From assembly GCF_014645735.1 (NCBI RefSeq), contig NZ_BMMH01000004.1, positions 440,240-504,239 on the forward strand: a stretch of 64,000 bases of DNA, read 5' to 3'. Source of the stretch: Nocardia jinanensis (lineage in GTDB: Bacteria; Actinomycetota; Actinomycetes; Mycobacteriales; Mycobacteriaceae). The notes beneath the pieces were generated by a model. The model saw only the letters and a list, made by a program, of their open reading frames with translations, was not told the DNA's origin and made no database searches. Below, piece after piece: positions 56,467 to 64,000 of this stretch; position 1 is the stretch's first letter, and each line of letters starts with the position of its first letter. The position numbers and the translations under genes were made by a program.

Positions 56467-56937
56467 TGAGCATTCCTTCACGACCCCTGACGCGGAACCT
56501 ATCACGATCATCGGGCCTTCGCCTGTGGGCCGGGAACAGCTCCTTCGACCTGCAGAGGGCCGATCGGCGTCGGCGCCGGGGTCTCGGCCGCGCTTTTCGC
56601 CGGAACTTTGCTCCCGGTGAACTCGGCCGCACGCGCCGTCGATGCCGTGTGATCCCGGCCGTTTGTCTGTGGTCTGGTGCGGCAGGTTCGCTGGATCGAC
56701 CGGGGGCGGTCGCATACCGGCCGGCACCGATCGTCGGATGGCCCCGGGTCGGCTATCGCACCCATGAGTATCGGGCCGGTCCGTGGAGTTTGCCGGCGAG
56801 GCGCTCGCCGCGAAAAATCGAGCGGTCCGCGACGCGGCGGCACCTACGAGGACCATGCAGGCACTACCGCAAGACCGAGAATCAGCGTCCGGCCGCCGGA
56901 CCGGTCGTTACGGCAATATATGGGGCCTCACGGTGTA
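56467..56937. other. Intergenic region without a recognised gene
   Basis: Short overlapping frames on both strands lack ribosome sites and family features. The region presumably holds the promoter of the GNAT/PPOX pair at its left end. Nothing else is seen. Confidence 0.4.
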
Positions 56938-57819
56938 TCAATGTCCTGAGCGCTCGAGAAGCTCCGCCATCGGGTCGTAACGCCGTAGTACCTCTGTCTG
57001 CAACAGATGCTCGCGGGCTGTGTTATCGAGACTCCATGTGGCGAAATAATCGCGTGCCTCATCCCAATTGTCATTGTCTCGGGCCGCGCGCAGCAAGTCC
57101 CTGGATCGGAGCATGAACTGTATTTGGACCGGGGCGTCGGGGTTGTCCCACCAGAAATCGGAGAAATTGCTGTAGTTCCCGAATTTCGCCACCCAGCTGT
57201 CGAATGAAGGATTCGGGTAGTGCAGGATCACCGGATGCGCAACGGTGCGATGCTCGCCGTCGTAGTCGACGAAATCGTGGATACCCGCTCTCACGCCGGA
57301 AGTTACGCGCACGGCACTCTTACCGTTGCCGTACGCCATGAATTCGGTGCGGCCGTTGACTCGGAACAGAGTGCATTCCGTGAAACAATTGGTGAGTTCC
57401 TGGCTCGCAGGAACTGCCTCGTGATTCATGAAAGTCACGTGGCCCACGCCTTCCCACGACTGCCAGCTGTGATCGCCTCCGTCGTAGAGAATCTCATCGC
57501 TGTCCACGGGAAGAAGCCAAGATATCCCATTGTCGAGAGCGTATGAGACGGCCGTCTGGGTATTGGCCATTATGCGGTTCATGATTCCGGATGGCGTCAT
57601 GTCACTGCGGTCGCTGGGGCCTTCCAGCAGTAGAACTCGATCGTGCTCGGTGAAAGGAGCGAACATGTTCCGCTGTGTGGGATCGTCCATGAATATCAGG
57701 ACCATAGCCGCGCGTCGCAAATGGTATTCGAGCCAAGAGTGGAGGCTCGGTCCGGGGTTCAGAATGGTCGAGCAGATGAGCAGATCATGCTGGACGGAGG
57801 GTGAGCTGTTCGCGGTCAC
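56938..57819 (-). CDS. Glycosyltransferase (GT2/GT92-like)
   Basis: A 293-residue soluble transferase. It opens with DLLICSTILNPGPSLHSWLE and HHL-type sequence as in GT92/GT2 enzymes that act on glycans. It then shows a DxD motif in WLLPVDSDEILY (Asp106-Ser-Asp108) for metal and nucleotide-sugar binding. AHPVILHYPNPSFDSWVAKFG supplies a typical distal His block. No membrane helix is present. Third codon positions are less GC-rich than in the NRPS. It lies divergent from the second glycosyltransferase gene 448 bp away. Probably builds a surface or secreted glycan; donor and acceptor are unknown. Confidence 0.7.
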   Translation of the reverse strand: MTANSSPSVQHDLLICSTILNPGPSLHSWLEYHLRRAAMVLIFMDDPTQRNMFAPFTEHDRVLLLEGPSDRSDMTPSGIMNRIMANTQTAVSYALDNGISWLLPVDSDEILYDGGDHSWQSWEGVGHVTFMNHEAVPASQELTNCFTECTLFRVNGRTEFMAYGNGKSAVRVTSGVRAGIHDFVDYDGEHRTVAHPVILHYPNPSFDSWVAKFGNYSNFSDFWWDNPDAPVQIQFMLRSRDLLRAARDNDNWDEARDYFATWSLDNTAREHLLQTEVLRRYDPMAELLERSGH

Positions 57820-58267
57820 AGCCGAAGCCTAGCAACGTGCGGATTCCCCGGCTCGGTGCTCCTGTTCCTTCCTGGGAAGAAAGGTTTACCAGATCGTCGA
57901 AGTGGGATGCGGTAACCGAGGACGACAAGGCTCTCCGGTTCGCGGCGGCCACCGCGAGCCTTCGGCAGCGTGTCGGCGATGTGGATCACTCCGGTGCGTG
58001 CGGGGACGCCCGGTATGGCAGCTCGCCGATGCGTCATGCTTCTTACTGTCTGCAGTGGGCAGCCTCAGCATGTCGATCTCCTCATCCGTACTCCACCTCA
58101 TCCATCGTTGACCGCAGCCCGGCGTGCTCTGCCTCTGGATCGTTCTGTCCGATAACTGTCCATTGTTGGGGATATGTGTCTTTGACCTGGCCTTCGTCGG
58201 CAGTCTAGTATTCCTCGGAAAGTTCGTGCGGCATCATGGATATCAGAGTTGGTAGGTTGCAGTCTGT
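57820..58267. promoter_or_regulatory. Divergent intergenic region between the two glycosyltransferase genes
   Basis: 448 bp with no convincing gene. Starts at 57819 (leftward) and 58268 (rightward) imply divergent promoters here. No operator or RNA element is recognised. Confidence 0.35.
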
Positions 58268-59575
58268 ATGTCGGAATCAATCGGAAAATCAGTTGTCCTG
58301 GTTACCTTCGCCGGGCGTCGAGATCGAATGGAATTACTGTCAGGATACGTGGCGGAGGCGATGCGCCGCAATCTTATCGATGAGTGGCACGTATGGGACT
58401 TTTCCAGAAATGACGACGACGGCCAATGGTTGAAGGGCCGATTCCCGGTTCCGGGTCGAACTCCGGATGACCTGATCTATTACCCGGCCGGGCAATTGGA
58501 TTTCGGGCCCGATAATTGTTGGCGCAGCCGGGTTCGCGCCGGCAAGGATGTTCATATCGCCATCAAACCTCGCGATGCGCCTCCCGGTGCAGAAGCTTTC
58601 GAGTTCGTTGTGGGGGGTTGGGACAATCACCGCACTGTTCTACGCCGTGTCGACAATATCGATCTACTCGTCGGAGACGATTTCGACCGCATGGTGATGC
58701 GTCCTCCCGTCGTTGACGTTGATACGCCGGGCGTCCTTTCTGGCACGGTTTTCCGGGGTATCGAGATTTCCATGAGCTCTACCCGTTTAACCCTTGCGAT
58801 CGACGGAGTGGAGCTGATCGAGTTCGACACGCCTGTGCAACCCGGAGCGAGGGATATCTACGTAAAGACCGGTTACGGCGCCGATGGTGAATGGCGATTT
58901 CCGGGGATGGATGGGAATGGTGAATATCTCTACCACAGCAATGAGCTACCGGGGGAAGGTTGGAACAGTGTGTATCGTTTCTATTCCGCTGGTGCCCCTC
59001 GCTACGAGGATACGGTATTTCTGAAGTGCGACGATGACATTGTATATATTCAGCTCGACAGTCTCGAAGAATTTATCCGTTTCCGGATTCGGGAACAGCA
59101 GTATTTCCTGGTGAGCGCCAATGTTGTCAATAATAATGTGTGCGCCTATTTTCAACAGAAATACGGCGCTATTCCGCGCAGCCTGATGGAACTGGAACTC
59201 CCGCCCGGCGGCTACCAGGGCAGGCTCTGGCAGAGCGGCGAACTTGCCGAGATGCTGCACTATCACTTTCTGGATAACCCGAACGCTTTCGACCGCATGC
59301 CTGCCGAACCGATCGAGTGGTTCCGGCGCCTCAGCATCAACTATGTCGCCTGGCTGGGCAGAGATCTGCCGTATATGTCGAGAGTTCGAGACGACGAGCG
59401 TATGCTCTCCATCGAAATACCGGCGTACTTGAGGCGACCGAACTGCATATACCCGGGGTTCCTGGTGAGTCACCTCTCCTACTATGCACAGGAGAGTTCC
59501 TTGGATGCTGCTGCTGTCATATCCCGATACCGAGAACATGCCGAGAAGCAGCGCTTACTGGACTGCGCCGTATGA
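58268..59575 (+). CDS. Glycosyltransferase-like protein with inserted farnesoic acid O-methyltransferase-type (FAMeT) domain
   Basis: A 435-residue protein. Residues 8-60 (VVLVTFAGRRDRMELLSGYV, EWHVWDFSRND) and about 225-340 (WNSVYRFYSAG, FLKCDDDIVYI with Asp255/Asp257) form one glycosyltransferase-like fold with a DxD. Between them, about residues 70-210, lies a beta-rich insert with DVHIAIKPRDAPPG, FEFVVGGWDNHRTVLRR and TLAIDGVELIEF. That is the pattern of the FAMeT (Methyltransf_FA) domain, better known in animals, where it is probably a carbohydrate-binding module. The insert may hold the acceptor sugar. The ATG at 58268 is a reasonable start. Function is inference from domain content. 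Confidence 0.65.
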   Translation: MSESIGKSVVLVTFAGRRDRMELLSGYVAEAMRRNLIDEWHVWDFSRNDDDGQWLKGRFPVPGRTPDDLIYYPAGQLDFGPDNCWRSRVRAGKDVHIAIKPRDAPPGAEAFEFVVGGWDNHRTVLRRVDNIDLLVGDDFDRMVMRPPVVDVDTPGVLSGTVFRGIEISMSSTRLTLAIDGVELIEFDTPVQPGARDIYVKTGYGADGEWRFPGMDGNGEYLYHSNELPGEGWNSVYRFYSAGAPRYEDTVFLKCDDDIVYIQLDSLEEFIRFRIREQQYFLVSANVVNNNVCAYFQQKYGAIPRSLMELELPPGGYQGRLWQSGELAEMLHYHFLDNPNAFDRMPAEPIEWFRRLSINYVAWLGRDLPYMSRVRDDERMLSIEIPAYLRRPNCIYPGFLVSHLSYYAQESSLDAAAVISRYREHAEKQRLLDCAV

Positions 59576-59718
59576 TGGAGTGGTTGCCCGGCGCGTCGTT
59601 CGATTCCGAATCGGACCGTAGTCCAGGATTCGAGCATCCGTATTGCCCGGCGACCCCTGCGTGCGAGGTGTTCAGCGTAGCCGGGACCTGGCCGTCACCA
59701 TTCGATGAATGGCTCGAA

Positions 59719-60564
59719 TCAACGGGAGATCGGGTAGCGGCGCATCCATTTGTTTATAATCCATTTCTCGCCGGCGCCGACCGGCAGTCCGGCATGCTCT
59801 GTCGCCGGATCGAGCTGTCCGAGATTGTTGAAGTACCGGAAGTATACCGCCTGTCCTTTGCGTGGAGTAAACGAAATTCCTGGCTTGGAAAAACTTGTTC
59901 CGCCGCCGGCCTCGACGTCATTGAGATAGACTATGAGAGTCGCGGTCCGTTGCCCGCCATCAGTGAGATGTGCAATACTTCCGGGGTCGTTCGGTGGAAA
60001 GAAGTCGAAATGGTGCAGGTACTGGCCTCCGGTCCGGTAGCGGACAACCTGTAGACCCTCGCCGTTCTCCAACGGGCAGTTCATCAGGGCGGATATTCGC
60101 CGATCGACTACGTCGATGAGTGGGTTCTCGGATAACCAGAATGTGCAGCTTTCGCTGGCACGATTCTCGGCTTGTTCGAAAAGCCCTGTGGCCGGGTCGA
60201 TGGTCGCAGAGGGCTGCAATCGACTCTTGGACATCTCGATTATCTGATCGCATTCATCGCCGGACAGAACGTTGTCGAACAAGATCAGCTGCGGCTGTTC
60301 TACGCGCAGCAGTGCGTGGATTGCGCGGTCGTGGGCGTGGATAATTCGGTCCGGCAAGACCGGGTTCGGATCGTATTCATAGGATGAGGTGTTCGGCATT
60401 TCTCCTCTCAGCAATGCGTGCACCGCTGATGTGGCCGCCTCTTTATCGAGACCGTCATCGGTCAGGGATTCGATGATCGACTCGACCGAATGACCTTGTT
60501 CGAGGCTCGCATTTATCCAGGTCTTGATACTGCTTTTCCACGAAATACCCAGTGCCACCGTCAT
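59719..60564 (-). CDS. Prolyl 4-hydroxylase-like 2-oxoglutarate/Fe(II) oxygenase
   Basis: A 281-residue protein. The C-terminal double-stranded beta-helix carries the iron facial triad: His185-x-Asp187 in YLHHFDFF and His257 in TEHAGLPV. Lys267 in GEKWIINKW binds 2-oxoglutarate. VRYRTGGQYLHHFD, TATLIVYLNDVEAGGGTSF and GQAVYFRY are the standard P4H blocks. The N-terminal about 80 residues are helical and could be a substrate-binding or tetramer module. I start at ATG 60564 (GCGAGG upstream); ATG 60633 would add 23 residues. It would hydroxylate proline or a related residue in a protein or peptide, and with two glycosyltransferases alongside, hydroxylation followed by glycosylation is a reasonable idea. 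Confidence 0.82.
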   Translation of the reverse strand: MTVALGISWKSSIKTWINASLEQGHSVESIIESLTDDGLDKEAATSAVHALLRGEMPNTSSYEYDPNPVLPDRIIHAHDRAIHALLRVEQPQLILFDNVLSGDECDQIIEMSKSRLQPSATIDPATGLFEQAENRASESCTFWLSENPLIDVVDRRISALMNCPLENGEGLQVVRYRTGGQYLHHFDFFPPNDPGSIAHLTDGGQRTATLIVYLNDVEAGGGTSFSKPGISFTPRKGQAVYFRYFNNLGQLDPATEHAGLPVGAGEKWIINKWMRRYPISR

Positions 60565-61557
60565 CCTCGCAGACTCACATCGTATTCTGTTCACCCCGCC
60601 GATGGCGAACGATACCGTGGCCGGGTAGTCCATCGGCGCCGCATGTCGAAAAGTCCGGTGGCGGACCTGACGACACCGTTGAATGGCTTCCAGTGCTGCC
60701 GCGTCGATGTCGTGCGAGTTCTCGGCACTGCCGGCGGTGCGGGTCTCGGCCGGTTACTGGGCCCTGACCTGCTGATTTCTTGTCGTGTGGGCGGGTTCGG
60801 CTGGGCGCTCCGGGAGTTCTCCCGGGTAAGTGCTGCCGGCTTCCCGACTCTCCTTGTCTCACCGTGGGGGTCGGATGGCCGGGCAAGTTCGGCGCTCCCG
60901 TTATTCCCCGTGTTGGTGATAGTGAGACCGCGGGTGTTGGGTCGGCGCCTGCCCTCGGCGACACCCGACGCCCATCGGCTCACACTCGCGCCGATCGGAG
61001 TGCCGGGGGATATCGCGCAGTCGGTGCCGATGCATCGGCGCGACACGAACCTCTCAACGCCGAGTGTGCTGAACCAGCAGACCTGCGAATTCGTGATCGG
61101 GCGACCGTTCCCGGCGCCACTCGGCCCGGGTGGATCCCGGGTCGGACGGAGTCGACGATCCACAGGGTCGACCGCGTTGCTTCGTCTTTCGGTCACGATC
61201 CCCCGATTCCACCGGAGTCGCCGCCGAGCGGACTTCGATCCGGTGTCATCGGCGTTCGGCAGCGGGTGAGAAGACCGGTCGGGAATCGTGTGTTGGGTAG
61301 TCTGTCCAGGCGTCGGGTCGGTAGGGCGAGGTGGCGCACCATCTGTTCAGAACGCGTAGGAAGCGAGGTGCGTGAGGTCGAATGTCCCTGCAGCTCATGC
61401 CACGCTCCGCGCCTGTGCCCTGTGCAGTCGGTGACGGCGAGTCGCTGAGGCCGGTGACAGGTATGACCCGCTGCACCGATCAGCACTGTGCCGGATCGTT
61501 TGAACGCAGATCACGGTCCGGTAGATCGGTTTACGCTGCTGTGAGAAGGTTCGAGAA
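60565..61557. other. Long intergenic region without a recognised gene
   Basis: About 990 bp of GC-rich sequence in which many frames stay open on both strands, but none has a ribosome site plus a family-like product. The right end must contain the promoter for the gene at 61558. It could be a decayed gene, but no match is seen. Confidence 0.4.
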
Positions 61558-63225
61558 TTGAGCATCCACATACCGAGTGAGGTTGTGTTCTTTCTCAATG
61601 CCCTGGGCATTCCTTATCCGGACATCGACGTGGACCAGGTTCGCGAGATGGGCCAGAGCATCAATGAATTCGCCGTTGATGTCCGAAGAACCTTCGATGA
61701 GGGGACCGGCACCATCGGAGAAGTAGAATCGGCCATGTCCGGCGATTCGTACCAGGCGATTCTCGTACAGTGGTCCTACATCCTCGGGAAAATGGAGGAG
61801 CTGGATACCGCGTTCGATATTGCGGCGGCGGCGCTCGATATTGCGGCGGACGTCATCGAGGCGGTACAGATTGCCGTGCTGATAGAACTAGCGGCGCTCG
61901 CGGCGAGTTTTATCGCGAGCATGTTCACACCGGCCGCGCCGGCTACCGGTCCGCTGCTCGCAGCTGCGGCGCGCCAGATCGCCAAGGAAATGGCCGAGTT
62001 CGTGATGTGGTATATCGCGGCTGAGCTGCTGGCGAAGGCGCTCGATCCGATGCTGGATCGCTTCGATCAGTTCATTCGTGATGCTCTGCGTCCGCCCGAC
62101 GTGGCTCCGCCGGCACCCGGCTCCGCGCCGGTGACGCATATGGACCCCGATGCGGTGTCGCGTTACATCACGATTTTGGAGAACCAGGCCCGTGATATGG
62201 AGGAGCACGGCCAAAAACTCAACGACCGGCTGGACAACCTGGATTTCACTACTCCAGGATTGGATGTACCACCTGGCGAATGGCCTTCGCCGACCAGCGT
62301 AGTTCCGCCGGCCGGCAGCACACAACCCGTCCCGCTGCCGTCTATTCCTCCCAACATGTTGCCGGATGAGCAGCAGCCGATCGCCGAAACACCCTCCAGG
62401 AATCCCTCGGCCCCGGAGGCGGGTTCGTCTGCGCCCGGAGACCAGCCCGCAAAGGTCGGTACCGCTCCGCCCGCGGGAGTCTCGTCCGGAACTGAGACAA
62501 GTCAGCCGACTACCGTGACACCCGAAACGGTTTCGCCCGCGGCATCGGCCGCCGGGGCCGCCCCGGGCGATTCCCTCTCCCCGATGAGCGTCTCGCCGGG
62601 CGGAATAGATTCTTCCGGACAAGGCGGGAATTCCGCGGACAGTGGTTCGATCACCCCGGATAGCGTGGGTTCCAGCTCGGATCCCGCCGGCTCGGCATTT
62701 GCGCACTATGGACCTGGTGTCACCGCTGCGATGGGTCCTCAATCGGCAATGCAGACCAGCCCATCGGCATCGGCATCGGCACCCGGTCAGTCGCAGGCAG
62801 GGTCCGCCGCTTCGAACGGGCAGCGCCCTACCGATGCCGCAGGCAAGGCTCAAGGAAGCGCCGGCCGCGCGAGTGGTGGCCCTGGGGGATCGGATGCGGG
62901 GCAACCGTCCGGCAGGAAGTCGTCGAAGACGCCGTGGTCGCGTGCGGGCGGTAAGGCGGCACGCGTCGCGCCCGAGACGGAACCCTCTGGTCGGAAAGTA
63001 CCCGCGGTCTCGGCGGGAGAATCCGGAACGAGTGGCGAGGAAGCCCGGACAACATCGGCGACATCCCCTGGACACGAAGGTCCGCAGGTGTTCGCACCGA
63101 GCGTCGCGGCACCTCCTCCCGAATCGTCGAACGACAAGTCGACCGGGGAAGACCGCGACCGAGATGTCCCGGTCGAAGCTCCCGTGAAGGATTCCGACAC
63201 ATCCGGCGTCGGAGGTCGGTCGTAG
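61558..63225 (+). CDS. T7SS-type secreted protein with CpnT-like helical N-terminus and low-complexity tail
   Basis: A 555-residue protein starting at TTG 61558 with GAGAAGG upstream. Residues 1-230 are helical: IPSEVVFFLNALGIPYPDID, then DQVREMGQSINEFAVDVRRT, then SYQAILVQW, and a hydrophobic stretch at about 95-150 (AVLIELAALAASFIASMF). This is the plan of the N-terminal module of CpnT and other actinomycete ESX substrates. From about 235 to the end it is Pro/Ser/Gly/Ala-rich without a recognisable toxin domain, so any effector domain must be lost or encoded by a following gene. The next genes read in the same direction. A structural or adaptor role in ESX secretion is possible. Confidence 0.65.
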   Translation: MSIHIPSEVVFFLNALGIPYPDIDVDQVREMGQSINEFAVDVRRTFDEGTGTIGEVESAMSGDSYQAILVQWSYILGKMEELDTAFDIAAAALDIAADVIEAVQIAVLIELAALAASFIASMFTPAAPATGPLLAAAARQIAKEMAEFVMWYIAAELLAKALDPMLDRFDQFIRDALRPPDVAPPAPGSAPVTHMDPDAVSRYITILENQARDMEEHGQKLNDRLDNLDFTTPGLDVPPGEWPSPTSVVPPAGSTQPVPLPSIPPNMLPDEQQPIAETPSRNPSAPEAGSSAPGDQPAKVGTAPPAGVSSGTETSQPTTVTPETVSPAASAAGAAPGDSLSPMSVSPGGIDSSGQGGNSADSGSITPDSVGSSSDPAGSAFAHYGPGVTAAMGPQSAMQTSPSASASAPGQSQAGSAASNGQRPTDAAGKAQGSAGRASGGPGGSDAGQPSGRKSSKTPWSRAGGKAARVAPETEPSGRKVPAVSAGESGTSGEEARTTSATSPGHEGPQVFAPSVAAPPPESSNDKSTGEDRDRDVPVEAPVKDSDTSGVGGRS

Positions 63226-63569
63226 GCGGGATAACGGAGGGTCGATCAGCACAGAAGCGGACTACGGCTCTGACGGTATGAGAGTTCGGTCGTCTACGTG
63301 GATTTCATGCCAGCTCCCCGACCGTGGGGATAGTCCAGAATTGGGGCGGTCTGATGAACGACTTGACAAGGGGCTGTGTTCTTGTGCCGTCGAACTCATA
63401 GTTCCAAACGGTTGATCAGGGCACCCGCCCGGTTGGGCCTGCCGAAGTGCCGAACTGTCCGGATTCGATGTAAAGCGGAACCCGCTCTGTATCGATCCAG
63501 GTGAGGCGCCGTTGGCGTGACGAATAAGTGGACACAAGGAAAAGCCTCGGTCGAGGCTGGAGGATGTAG
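63226..63569. other. Gap with a possible small ORF downstream of the T7SS gene
   Basis: GGAGGG at 63236 precedes a rightward frame ending TGA at 63413-63415, which reads STEADYGSDGMRVRSSTWIS and on to LIVPNG. Its only ordinary start is ATG 63278 (45 codons). The same frame stays open after that TGA for another 35 codons (LSGFDVKRNPLCIDPGEA). It could be a small gene broken by one stop, or chance. No RNA element is seen. Confidence 0.3.
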
Positions 63570-64000
63570 TGGCGGGCGGACCGGGAGAACTCTTCAGCAG
63601 ATTCAGTCGGGGGTTCAGGAGTCTGGAGCCCGGGCGTCGTCTCGGCGAGGTAGTCGATCGCTTCCCGCGCATGCTCCGACGTAGTCGCGATGACTCCGTG
63701 GATGCGGACAGGCGCGGGCGCGATGAGATGAACCGCAATAGCGGAGAACCCCCAAATCGCCAGCCTGATAATTCGCGTTCGAATCCGCCTGCGAACACGA
63801 ACCCGCCGGCGAACACCAATCCGCCTGCGAACACGAACCCGCCGGCGAACACCAATCCGCCGGCGAACACGAACCCGCCTGCGAACACCAATCCGCCTGC
63901 GAACACGAACCCGCCTGCGAACACCAATCCGCCGGCGAACACGAACCCGCCTGCGAACACCAATCCGCCTGCGAACACGAACCCGCCTGCGAACACCAAT
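63570..64000 (+). CDS. NPPANT-repeat protein (partial, runs off the window)
   Basis: Starts at GTG 63570 with GGAGG five bases upstream. The first about 70 residues are basic and polar (ELFSRFSRGFRSLEPGRRLG, VVDRFPRMLRRSRDDSV). From 63782 the product is a tandem hexapeptide repeat NPPANT that continues to the window end. The opposite strand is also open through the repeat (VFAGGF/VFAGGL), but the rightward frame has the ribosome site and follows the T7SS gene in the same direction. The repeat is likely an extended Pro/Asn-rich linker of a secreted or surface protein. The functional domain should lie beyond the window. Confidence 0.6.
63782..64000 (+). repeat. 18-bp tandem repeat (36-bp higher-order unit), at least 12 copies
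   Basis: Alternating units AATCCGCCTGCGAACACG and AACCCGCCGGCGAACACC (with minor CCT/CCG variation) repeat without interruption from 63782 to the last base. Each unit is six codons, so copy-number change keeps the frame. Such arrays are prone to slippage and assembly collapse. Confidence 0.95.

Noticed and set aside
63262..63999. Leftward 245-codon frame with VFAGGF/VFAGGL repeats
   Set aside because: It is the mirror of the NPPANT array. The rightward frame has a well-spaced GGAGG before GTG 63570 and follows the T7SS gene in direction, so I kept that one; some doubt remains.
1..64000. CRISPR array or rRNA genes
   Set aside because: The only regular array is the in-frame NPPANT repeat, which has no spacers; no rRNA-like conserved sequence is seen.

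Overview
The window is high-GC actinobacterial DNA, probably from a mycolic-acid actinomycete such as Nocardia. The reasons are strong G/C at third codon positions, frequent GTG starts and ATGA/GTGA gene overlaps, type VII secretion (WXG100/CpnT-like) proteins, a very large NRPS, and actinomycete-style XRE-TPR, IclR and acyl-CoA metabolism genes. The genus is an inference; no rRNA or complete tRNA is present.

1-15.5 kb is a patchwork accessory region. It holds a partial SLOG-like gene, a Nudix hydrolase, a headless ArgRS anticodon-domain fragment, a low-GC orphan gene, and a headless, frameshifted XRE-TPR regulator remnant. Next comes a tightly coupled leftward operon (85-aa protein, 100-aa protein, 27-aa membrane peptide, SAM-methyltransferase-like protein, CYTH protein) divergent from an intact XRE-TPR regulator, then a HAD phosphatase. 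The last part carries mobile-element scars: an IS481 fragment, a tRNA-Arg(CCT)-like 3' half, and an IS630 element with recognisable 20-bp ends and a frameshifted transposase. The IS630 element sits between a DUF3885-like gene and a large protein with a HEPN Rx4H motif.

15.6-22.3 kb is a catabolic unit. Five overlapping leftward genes encode a PEP-mutase/isocitrate-lyase-family lyase, LeuC-like and LeuD-like dehydratase subunits, an MHS-family symporter and an acyl-CoA ligase. They are divergent from an IclR regulator. The set fits uptake, hydration or dehydration, and retro-aldol cleavage of a branched di- or tricarboxylate, with CoA activation of an acid product. The LeuD-like subunit lacks the usual GSSRE active-site motif.

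22.8-40.6 kb is one 5735-residue NRPS with a small DUF6875-like partner. Domain order is C - half C - A - PCP - C - A - PCP - E - C - A - PCP - E - C - A - PCP - TE, implying a tetrapeptide with D residues at positions 2 and 3. A degenerate half condensation domain and a nearly identical 270-bp block in A1 and A2 show recent internal recombination. A long acyl-CoA dehydrogenase follows on the other strand.

43-53.5 kb is the most unusual locus: a leftward operon of a WXG100-type protein with a zincin-like domain that appears to have lost its HExxH motif, a YbaB-like protein, and a 2763-residue giant. The giant combines a CpnT-like N-terminus, a SecA-like ATPase, a sigma-region-4-like HTH, a papain-like (C/H/D) domain, an MFS-like multi-helix membrane region, a second degenerate papain-like copy and a repetitive tail. 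I know of no described protein with this full arrangement.

53.7-64 kb holds a decayed WYL regulator, a flavin-nucleotide-binding-like protein and a GNAT protein. A glycosyltransferase, a glycosyltransferase with a farnesoic-acid-methyltransferase-type insert and a prolyl-4-hydroxylase-like enzyme follow. The window ends with a second T7SS-type locus: a CpnT-N-like protein followed by a protein with NPPANT tandem repeats that runs off the end.
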